Shown here one piece after another: positions 6,820-11,095 of a stretch of 11,095 bases of DNA. The stretch is taken from the NCBI GenBank assembly GCA_937916415.1, contig CALGGH010000182.1, positions 1-11,095 on the forward strand, written 5' to 3'. Source of the stretch: an uncultured Lachnospiraceae bacterium. GTDB taxonomy: Bacteria > Bacillota > Clostridia > Lachnospirales > Lachnospiraceae. Position numbers and translations under genes: made by a program. How positions within the stretch are numbered: position 1 is the first letter of the stretch; each line of letters opens with the position of its first letter. Below the pieces are notes generated by a model. That model had not been told where the DNA came from. It did not search any database and saw only the letters and a program-made list of their open reading frames with translations.

Positions 6820-6969
6820 TTACTTCGTCTCCTTATGAATGGTATGCTTCTTGCAGAACCTGCAGTACTTCTTGGTTTCCATGCGATCGGGATGATTCTT
6901 CTTCTCCTTGGTCGTATTGTAATTACGGTTCTTGCACTCCGTGCAGGCAAGCGTTATCTTAGTACGCAT
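6820..6969 (-). CDS. rpmG: 50S ribosomal protein L33, zinc-binding form
   Basis: A 49-residue protein, MRTKITLACTECKNRNYNTT at the N-terminus and ending HTIHKETK. The two CxxC pairs (CTEC at residues 9-12 and CRFC at about 36-39) form the zinc ribbon of the zinc-dependent L33 type, as opposed to the cysteine-free paralogue used in zinc shortage. GGGAGG precedes the ATG (6967-6969). It is the first gene of the operon, and its 3' end contains the secE ribosome binding site. Confidence 0.96.
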   Translation of the reverse strand: MRTKITLACTECKNRNYNTTKEKKNHPDRMETKKYCRFCKKHTIHKETK

Positions 6970-6995
6970 CGTGTTTCCTCCCTTAAAAATAGAGC

Positions 6996-7019
6996 AAAAA
7001 AAAAGAGCCTCGTCTCTTT
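6996..7019 (-). terminator. Weak hairpin with T9 tract ahead of rpmG
   Basis: On the minus strand AAAGAG and CTCTTT form a 6-bp stem around ACGAGG, and the run continues as nine Ts (6996-7004). If transcription starts near 7023, the hairpin falls within the first 30 bases of the rpmG message. It might catch read-through from the FliD-like gene, or the T-run might cause slippage. The stem is AT-rich, so the call is cautious. Confidence 0.4.
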
Positions 7020-7029
7020 ACGCCAAACC

Positions 7030-7059
7030 AATATAGCACGTCGCCGGACTTTACGTCAA
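7030..7059 (-). promoter_or_regulatory. Sigma-A promoter of the rpmG-secE-nusG-rplK-rplA operon
   Basis: On the minus strand TTGACG (7054-7059) and TATATT (7030-7035) are 18 bases apart, each at five of six consensus positions. The inferred start is about 55 bases upstream of the rpmG ATG. Confidence 0.7.
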
Positions 7060-7100
7060 GGTATTTTTATCGGTTCACCGGACTTCCTTCAAGGTTTTTT
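7044..7100 (-). repeat. Imperfect direct repeat covering the operon promoter -35
   Basis: The plus-strand segments CCGGACTTTACGTCAAGG (7044-7061) and CCGGACTTCCTTCAAGG (7078-7094) match at most positions with a one-base gap, 34 bases apart. The downstream copy holds the TTGACG box. The upstream copy holds TTGAAG, which has a poor TAAAAA 17 bases further on, so it could be a second weak promoter or a regulator half-site. Confidence 0.45.
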
Positions 7101-7110
7101 CAGAGAATCA

Positions 7111-7132
7111 CCCGCGGGACACTCCCCGCGGG
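7111..7132 (-). terminator. GC-rich hairpin downstream of the FliD-like gene
   Basis: Two copies of CCCGCGGG (7111-7118, 7125-7132), each itself a palindrome, form an 8-bp all-GC stem with a six-base loop, 38 bases after the FliD-like stop. On the minus strand it is followed by TGATTCTCT, a poor U-tract. On the plus strand CATTTCATTTT follows. It probably ends the FliD-like transcript. Confidence 0.55.
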
Positions 7133-7170
7133 CATTTCATTTTAGTAAAAGTGTTAGCAAGCAATTCACG

Positions 7171-8481
7171 TCAGCAATAACTGTTGAACAACATCCCCGA
7201 ATATGCGCTGGACGTATAAGGATTCACCAGGCTCTTGCCGGGATTCTTGTAGGCAACTATGGTTTTTTCCGCATAGCTCAGTGGATCAAGGGCTATCTGA
7301 TTGGACTTGCGCACGAGTGACTGCGCAAAATCCCTGATGGAGGAAGCCGCGCCTACTGCCGTTCCGTCCCTGATCGACTTTTTGAAGCTTTCCTCATCAA
7401 GTTCCAGGGTTCCGTCCACGTTCAGGCTTACTCCCATCTCCGTTAGTCCTTCAGCGTAGGTACGGCTGATGGCCGACATCTCGTTCACGAGCCTGTTGGA
7501 AATGGGATGCGTGTCAGAATATTCCGCAGCTGCCTTGACGAAAGAATTGTAGCCTCCGATCAGGGTGCTCAGGTTCTCCTGCATCGCCTCCACGTCAGTC
7601 ATCAGGCCCACGCGTGCGGGCCGTCCCTCCGGACTCACACCCTTGAGGTTCAGCTCATACATCTTGCCGACGGTAAAGTTATTGCCGGATGCGCTTCTTT
7701 CCTCTCCGTTGATCGCAAATTTCGCATCCGACCCAAGTCTGGCCACGTAATCGATGCCCAGATAATTTACCGTTCCCGATGCCTTGGACGAATCCTCGTC
7801 ACTGACGCTAAACAGCTGTCCCGAACCGTTTTTGGTTCCCGTCGATACGGATTCAAGCCTTAAGTACGATCTTGCTCCGTCTTCATCGCTGATCACCTCT
7901 GCCGTCAGGCCTATGCCCGCGTTGTTGATCAGCCGCCCCAGTCTCTCCTGCACGTCGCGGTTGGTATCCTCTTCCTTGATGTTGAACTGGAACTCATACC
8001 TGAGGTCGTTGATGCTCACGTCAAAGGAATAGATGTCCGACGGCAGGTCCACGGGCTCATCATCAGGCAGATATCTTCCCAGGTTGACCTGCGGCGTGGC
8101 GAGGCTCTTTACCTCTATGTCGAATTCGGGCGCGGGCTCGCCCTCGTCGATCTCACCGACGAAGGATGCCTCCACCACGGACTCGTCGCTCGAAGCCGCT
8201 GCCTTTTTGTTCAGAATGTCTGCTTCATCCAGGCCGCCTACCGAAGCTATGGCGTTCTTAAGAGATCTGGCATTTTCCTTAAGACCCACCACATATTCAC
8301 GACCCTCGTCACTGTTGTCGAGGATGTAGAGGGGGGAGTCTTTATTTATCTTGACGATGGAATTGTATACGCCACGAAGTTCAGACTTCTTATGCGTGTC
8401 GTACGGCGAGTTTGACTTATCGGCGTACGTCGACATATAGAAGTTATGAATATTGTTTAAGATAGCAATATTTTGTGCCAT
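7171..8481 (-). CDS. FliD-like flagellar filament cap protein, 436 aa
   Basis: The C-terminal half matches the FliD (HAP2) pattern. It has a D0/D1-adjacent segment with DAKFAINGEERSASGNNFTV (about residues 252-271), then YELNLKGVSP, a VGLMTDVEAMQENLSTLIGGYNSFV helix (about 291-315) and MGVSLNVDGTLELDEESFKK (about 349-368). In FliD these form the cap subunits that direct flagellin assembly at the filament tip. The N-terminal 140 residues, including DTHKKSELRGVYNSIVK, are not typical of enterobacterial FliD but resemble Lachnospiraceae homologues from memory. There is no signal peptide, as expected for flagellar type III export. The final residue is cysteine (SYC), which is odd for a filament-end protein. 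The start has AAAGGAGGGG upstream. No other flagellar gene is nearby. Confidence 0.65.
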   Translation of the reverse strand: MAQNIAILNNIHNFYMSTYADKSNSPYDTHKKSELRGVYNSIVKINKDSPLYILDNSDEGREYVVGLKENARSLKNAIASVGGLDEADILNKKAAASSDESVVEASFVGEIDEGEPAPEFDIEVKSLATPQVNLGRYLPDDEPVDLPSDIYSFDVSINDLRYEFQFNIKEEDTNRDVQERLGRLINNAGIGLTAEVISDEDGARSYLRLESVSTGTKNGSGQLFSVSDEDSSKASGTVNYLGIDYVARLGSDAKFAINGEERSASGNNFTVGKMYELNLKGVSPEGRPARVGLMTDVEAMQENLSTLIGGYNSFVKAAAEYSDTHPISNRLVNEMSAISRTYAEGLTEMGVSLNVDGTLELDEESFKKSIRDGTAVGAASSIRDFAQSLVRKSNQIALDPLSYAEKTIVAYKNPGKSLVNPYTSSAYSGMLFNSYC

Positions 8482-8651
8482 AACGTCTGCCCCTCCTTTC
8501 TTCCATGAATGTGTGGCAGCTTCATTCCGTTTCGGGATCCCGCATCCATCGGAACCTGTGTCAAAACGGATTGCCTGACAACCATCCGGATCATCGCGGC
8601 AAGTGCCCTGTTATAGGCGATTTCTTCTCCGAAATTCATAAATGGAGACAC
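8457..8651 (-). CDS. Possible small protein overlapping the FliD-like start, up to 64 aa
   Basis: An open frame from GTG 8651 (or ATG 8639) runs 25 bases into the FliD-like gene in another frame. I do not recognise it. Its codons look reasonably coding-like, and it has a helical stretch (EEIAYNRALAAMIRMVVRQ), but neither start has a clear ribosome binding site, and it would occupy the FliD-like leader. It may be a translated leader peptide, a gene remnant, or chance. Confidence 0.25.
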   Translation of the reverse strand: MSPFMNFGEEIAYNRALAAMIRMVVRQSVLTQVPMDAGSRNGMKLPHIHGRKEGQTLWHKILLS

Positions 8652-8683
8652 TTCTGCCGCTAATAATCCATCTAGTTAGGATA

Positions 8684-8713
8684 ACAGTAACATGTCAAGA
8701 GGGGTTATGTCAA
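8684..8713 (-). promoter_or_regulatory. Putative promoter of the FliD-like gene
   Basis: On the minus strand a perfect TTGACA (8708-8713) is followed after 18 bases by TACTGT (8684-8689), preceded by TG in an extended -10 context. A second perfect TTGACA lies 15 bases further on (8693-8698) but has no good -10. The leader would be about 200 bases long. Confidence 0.4.
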
Positions 8714-8738
8714 CATGTTTTGCAAAGAAAAACATGTT
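8689..8738. promoter_or_regulatory. Three ACATGT palindromes, possible operator
   Basis: AACATGTT occurs exactly at 8712-8719 and 8731-8738, 19 bases apart. A one-mismatch copy, AACATGTC, lies at 8689-8696. The sites overlap both TTGACA motifs. The spacing and symmetry fit binding by a dimeric regulator, but no regulator gene is in the window. Confidence 0.4.
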
Positions 8739-8757
8739 TTTTTTGCTTTGCGAGTAA

Positions 8758-8775
8758 CAGTTCACCCTTTCAGAT
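8758..8775 (+). repeat. Left terminal inverted repeat
   Basis: Eighteen bases, CAGTTCACCCTTTCAGAT, identical to the reverse complement of 11007-11024. If the tip includes the preceding GTAA, the element would start at 8754. Confidence 0.85.
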
Positions 8776-8791
8776 AAGGCACGACTTCTAT

Positions 8792-8830
8792 GCCACGCAC
8801 GGTTGATGATTTTCTGTGCGTGGCTTTTTT
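8792..8830 (+). terminator. Inward-facing terminator at the left end of the element
   Basis: GCCACGCAC (8792-8800) and GTGCGTGGC (8816-8824) form a perfect 9-bp stem with a 15-base loop, followed on the plus strand by six Ts (8825-8830). There is no plus-strand gene for it to serve. It would stop transcription entering the element from the left, which would otherwise run antisense through the transposase gene. Confidence 0.75.
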
Positions 8831-8866
8831 GTATTATTGTCGTTATGATATCGTAGTTCTCATGAG

Positions 8867-10414
8867 TTAGGCAAAGGCATTTTCTCCCGATCTGGATATT
8901 TTCGCCAATGCCTCTATGACGTTCATTCCTCGTTTCTTACAGGTCCTTATAATCGACATTAGCCTGCAGCACATTTTGCGCCCTGATTTCTGACGGAAGC
9001 CGCCACTTAGTTTTGTCCTGTTTTTTATGAACCTGAGATCAGATTCACTGATGTTGTTCGTAAACTCTACGCAGAAATCAGTAGCAAACCGCAGGTGATC
9101 TTCCTTGAATTTTTCAAGCCTTCTGAGCAAAGCCCGTTCATCGGAGGCAACACTTTTCCACGTGAGATTCTTGTTTTCTTCCCAGCCTTCCTGAAGGATC
9201 TCATCGTATCGTTTGAAATAGTCAGCAAGTTCCTCATCAGAAAAATGATCTATTCCCTGACTTATAAGCCGTTCCTTTTGTTCTTTGATCTCGTAAAGAA
9301 GTCCCATGTATTTTTCGCTCCAGCAATGTGACGTCTCCTGTGACGTCTTCTTACAGTATCTGTCGGTATGCTGATTGCATTCTGCGTTGTCCGAGCCGAA
9401 ATGCTTCATCGCGGTTTCGTGATCCGTCATAAGGATTCCAAAGAAATCACTGAGAACGGGAGTCTTTCCAATCTCCTCGATCGTCTTGTCATCCTGTGGA
9501 CTGTATATAACGGTATTCTTGTTGCTGACGTTACGCACGTAAGTCTCCTCACCATTTTCCTTGGTGTACGTGGCATCACTGTAAAGGACGGGACTGTTCA
9601 TGAGGTCATTGTACAGGCTGTCCAGACTTGCGTCACATCGGTCGGATACGTAGGTACAGAAGTTGTACCAGCTGCCGTCTGCGGCAGTGAATACCCCTCC
9701 GCTCAGGACATTCATTAGCTCGCCGATCTTATCCGTCGGCATGTTACATTCGCCATAGCAGAACGCGGAGGCAGCCCTCGTGAAATCTCCAAAAGAGACG
9801 TCCGGATAATGCCTTGGCGGAATAGGAGCATCGCCATAGTAGCGATATTCCCTGACGACCATCCTTACTTCAAGATCAAGCTCATATTTTATCTTCGGCT
9901 CACTTGCGCAGTCAGCATCTTTTTTGCCAATCTCAACAACGTCATGCCTTATCTCGTCACCATGTTCTTCAAGAAGCTTTTCCACGTCCTGTTTTGTCAG
10001 GCATTTCCCCTCATGTCCATGCTGACCGCCTTTATGCCTTTCGGATGGCTTGCGGGAATTGTATTCGTTAGCTGCCTTCTGTTTTCTTTTGCCTTTCCAC
10101 GGCTCATCCGTTGATGGCGGCTTTGATGAATTGGAGCTGTCCTTGTTCATCATGTTTTTGAGCCTGACAACTTCGTTTTCCGCATCCTGCAGCCTGCTTT
10201 CCAATTCTGATATTTTTGACTTGAGCTCTGATATCTCGGAATCCTTTTTCTTCCGAAGCGCAGAATTCCTTTCAGCTGCCGAAGCTCGTTCATCATAGAG
10301 TTTAGCTTCGTATTCTTTTTTCAGTTCCGGTATTATTATTGTTTTTAGCTTTTCAATCTCCGCGGTTGCCAGTTCGAGTTCCTTGAAGACGTGCCTTGAA
10401 TAATCCGCAGCCAT
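8867..10414 (-). CDS. IS66-family transposase (TnpC-like), 515 aa
   Basis: A DDE transposase that cuts and joins the element's ends. Residues 5-95 are a long coiled coil. The IS66 hallmark NSSKPPSTD (94-103) and a GGQHGHEG segment (129-136, usually GGQPGHKG) follow. The catalytic triad is likely D280 (LYSDATY), D331 (GILMTDHET) and E457 (TNNISESDLR), followed by the strongly conserved IS66 C-terminus KLSGGFRQKSGRK...IIRTCKKRGMNVIEAL (468-502). The length is normal for the family. The four-cysteine zinc-finger pattern usual after the GGQPGH motif is not evident. It starts at an ATG with GGAGG four bases upstream, 37 bases after the small upstream gene, with which it must be co-transcribed. It looks intact. 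Confidence 0.92.
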   Translation of the reverse strand: MAADYSRHVFKELELATAEIEKLKTIIIPELKKEYEAKLYDERASAAERNSALRKKKDSEISELKSKISELESRLQDAENEVVRLKNMMNKDSSNSSKPPSTDEPWKGKRKQKAANEYNSRKPSERHKGGQHGHEGKCLTKQDVEKLLEEHGDEIRHDVVEIGKKDADCASEPKIKYELDLEVRMVVREYRYYGDAPIPPRHYPDVSFGDFTRAASAFCYGECNMPTDKIGELMNVLSGGVFTAADGSWYNFCTYVSDRCDASLDSLYNDLMNSPVLYSDATYTKENGEETYVRNVSNKNTVIYSPQDDKTIEEIGKTPVLSDFFGILMTDHETAMKHFGSDNAECNQHTDRYCKKTSQETSHCWSEKYMGLLYEIKEQKERLISQGIDHFSDEELADYFKRYDEILQEGWEENKNLTWKSVASDERALLRRLEKFKEDHLRFATDFCVEFTNNISESDLRFIKNRTKLSGGFRQKSGRKMCCRLMSIIRTCKKRGMNVIEALAKISRSGENAFA

Positions 10415-10451
10415 GGTTCCTCCAATCTAAGTGCCGTATCTTGCCTGGGTT

Positions 10452-10799
10452 TTAAATATCGGATAAGTCTCTTTTGATTCTGGCAAGGATGGATTTTAGT
10501 TTCTTATTTTCACTGCTGAGCTCAAGGTTGTTTTTTCTGCATTCTTCGTAGTCAGTCCTCAATTTTTCCATGGCTTCCAATAAAGCCGTGTTCTCAGCAG
10601 CGCCAGGAGAAGCATCACTTTTTCCTTTGGGCGGACGCCCCCTCCTGCCGGAGGTGGGTATGATCTCACCGGTATCGGGATCAACCCTGCCAAGGCATTT
10701 CCTTTTTGAACGGGATTGCTTTTTCTCGGGATCCCATTCCGAAATTGACTCGTATGCGTAGACTGCGCCGCTCTGGTTTGCATATTTGATTATTGCCAT
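10452..10799 (-). CDS. Small AT-hook/coiled-coil protein of the element, 115 aa
   Basis: First gene of the element's operon. ATG 10799 is chosen because AGGAGG lies eight bases upstream; a GTG at 10808 overlaps the ribosome binding site and is rejected. Residues 1-45 (MAIIKYANQSGAVYAYESIS, EWDPEKKQSRSKRKCLGRVD, PDTGEI) resemble, from memory, the N-terminal region of IS1634/IS4-type transposases of Firmicutes, without any catalytic part. Residues 51-60 (GRRGRPPKGK) form an AT-hook that would bind the minor groove of AT-rich DNA. Residues 68-112 are a probable coiled coil. It takes the place of TnpA/TnpB of classical IS66 elements. It may bind the AT-rich promoter palindromes or the element ends, or partner the coiled coil of the transposase; all of these roles are inferred. 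Confidence 0.8.
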   Translation of the reverse strand: MAIIKYANQSGAVYAYESISEWDPEKKQSRSKRKCLGRVDPDTGEIIPTSGRRGRPPKGKSDASPGAAENTALLEAMEKLRTDYEECRKNNLELSSENKKLKSILARIKRDLSDI

Positions 10800-10813
10800 A
10801 ACAAGCACCTCCT

Positions 10814-10847
10814 ATAGTCATATATTATACGGCATAAATATGACTAT
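10814..10847. promoter_or_regulatory. 34-bp palindrome overlapping the element promoter
   Basis: Perfect 10-bp arms ATAGTCATAT (10814-10823) and ATATGACTAT (10838-10847) flank 14 bases. The palindrome covers the spacer, the -10 box and the transcription start and touches the -35, so an occupant would block RNA polymerase. It is a strong operator candidate. Confidence 0.7.
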
Positions 10848-10852
10848 GTCAA
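10824..10852 (-). promoter_or_regulatory. Perfect consensus sigma-A promoter of the element operon
   Basis: On the minus strand TTGACA (10847-10852) and TATAAT (10824-10829) are separated by exactly 17 bases: twelve of twelve consensus positions. Transcription would begin near 10817, about 18 bases before the start codon of the small gene. A promoter this strong in a transposable element implies repression. Confidence 0.9.
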
Positions 10853-10857
10853 TACAT

Positions 10858-10891
10858 TATCGTTATATATAGTATAAAAAATATGACGATA
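10858..10891. promoter_or_regulatory. Second 34-bp palindrome upstream of the promoter
   Basis: The 11-bp arms TATCGTTATAT (10858-10868) and ATATGACGATA (10881-10891) match at ten of eleven positions around 12 bases. Overall length is the same as the promoter palindrome, and the half-sites share the GTCATAT core. The centres are 44 bases apart, close to four helical turns, which would place both sites on one face of the DNA. Confidence 0.6.
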
Positions 10892-10945
10892 TTTTAGGGA
10901 CTTCTTCGTGCATTTTTACGGCATGGATTATGTGTTTATGCCATG

Positions 10946-10973
10946 AAAAAAGGATGTCTCATGGAGGCATCCT
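10946..10973 (-). terminator. Inward-facing terminator-like hairpin at the right end of the element
   Basis: The arms at 10951-10960 and 10964-10973 form a 10-bp stem around a three-base loop, with one C-A mismatch in the minus-strand RNA. Six Ts follow on the minus strand (10946-10951). It lies between the right inverted repeat and the element's promoter, where it would stop transcription coming from the right flank before it reaches the transposase operon. Confidence 0.6.
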
Positions 10974-11006
10974 CGTTCTATAATACTGTTTTTAAGTTTG
11001 TATATC

Positions 11007-11024
11007 ATCTGAAAGGGTGAACTG
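11007..11024 (-). repeat. Right terminal inverted repeat
   Basis: Reverse complement of the left 18-bp end, with no mismatch. The outward neighbours differ from those at the left end, so the repeat proper is 18 bases. Confidence 0.85.
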
Positions 11025-11043
11025 GAGCACACCTAATGATGTT

Positions 11044-11095
11044 TTATTTAGTGCCTGCTAAATATAGCCCGCCTGTTTTCGTCTTGATCACATCT
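11044..11095 (-). CDS. Possible C-terminal end of a minus-strand gene (partial)
   Basis: The frame entering from the right edge reads DVIKTKTGGLYLAGTK and then TAA (11044-11046). Sixteen codons are too few to identify a protein. It is offered because a gene ending just outside the element on this strand would be the natural source of the inbound transcription that the right-end hairpin would stop. Confidence 0.25.
   Translation of the reverse strand, partial: DVIKTKTGGLYLAGTK

Larger units (their letters stand above)
8482..8757. other. Intergenic region between FliD-like gene and insertion element
   Basis: Apart from the doubtful small frame at 8457-8651, this stretch holds the FliD-like ribosome binding site (8488-8497), a promoter-like region (8684-8713), three ACATGT-centred palindromes (8689-8738) and an AT-rich, hairpin-capable run (GCAAAG at 8722-8727 against CTTTGC at 8746-8751). 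I found no convincing sigma-28 flagellar promoter here. Confidence 0.5.
8758..11024. mobile_element. IS66-like insertion element with perfect 18-bp inverted ends
   Basis: The identical inverted sequence CAGTTCACCCTTTCAGAT lies at 8758-8775 and, as its reverse complement, at 11007-11024. Between them, on the minus strand, are a small AT-hook protein gene and an IS66-type DDE transposase gene, with terminator-like hairpins just inside each end. The total length is 2267 bases. The bases just outside the repeats differ: GTAA, as typical of IS66 tips, is on the left and GCTC (read inward) on the right. No 8-bp target duplication is visible on either boundary choice, so the exact tips are uncertain by a few bases, and the insertion may be old or rearranged. 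Confidence 0.85.

Noticed and set aside
8482..8700. Sigma-28 flagellar promoter before the FliD-like gene
   Set aside because: I found no TAAA/CCGATAT-type pair at proper spacing; the nearest candidate differs at several key positions.
9368..9718. 116-codon plus-strand frame inside the transposase gene
   Set aside because: It is a shadow of the IS66 transposase coding region, with no start signals.
8746..11036. 8-bp target site duplication around the insertion element
   Set aside because: The flanks differ whether the tip is placed at the 18-bp repeat or four bases further out.
1..11095. CRISPR array, tRNA or rRNA genes
   Set aside because: There are no regularly spaced repeats with unique spacers, and no tRNA cloverleaf or rRNA segment was recognised, including next to rpmG-secE.

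Overview
The window looks like a chromosomal segment of a motile, Gram-positive Clostridia bacterium, most likely a Lachnospiraceae member. The evidence is consensus sigma-A promoters, strong AGGAGG ribosome binding sites, a zinc-type L33 gene leading secE-nusG-rplK-rplA, a secreted BspA-type leucine-rich repeat/Ig-like protein, and a FliD-like protein of a style I associate with that family. Almost everything is read from the minus strand; one small gene at the left edge is on the plus strand. The genus cannot be told from the sequence.

Layout: (1) 1-475 holds a leader with a 19-bp-period direct repeat and a small plus-strand gene of unknown function. (2) 476-1984 (minus) is a triple DUF349-repeat protein with a coiled coil and an acidic repetitive tail; its stop codon abuts that of the plus-strand gene in a shared TGATCA. 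(3) 2200-4491 (minus) is a secreted BspA-like LRR/Ig-like protein. It reads as one 762-residue protein only if three separate single extra bases (in a G8, an A7 and a T4 context) are removed. (4) 4492-4766 holds two inverted repeats and the terminator of the ribosomal operon. (5) 4767-6969 (minus) is rpmG-secE-nusG-rplK-rplA, driven by a promoter near 7030-7059, with an L1-site-like hairpin ahead of rplK. The usual next genes, rplJ-rplL, are not there. (6) 7171-8481 (minus) is a FliD-like filament cap protein that stands alone, with TTGACA motifs and ACATGT palindromes upstream. (7) 8758-11024 is an insertion element with perfect 18-bp inverted ends. It carries an IS66-type DDE transposase and, ahead of it, a small AT-hook plus coiled-coil protein in place of the usual tnpA/tnpB. 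(8) At the right edge there may be the last codons of another minus-strand gene.

The most interesting part is the insertion element. Its two-gene operon has a perfect consensus promoter overlapped by a 34-bp palindrome, with a second 34-bp palindrome of similar half-sites about 44 bp upstream. Terminator-like hairpins sit just inside each end, both oriented to stop transcription entering from outside. This looks like a self-regulated, transcriptionally insulated IS66 variant with an unusual accessory protein. The second point of interest is the BspA-like gene with homopolymer frameshifts, one of them in the signal peptide, which is either decaying, phase-variable, or affected by sequencing error.
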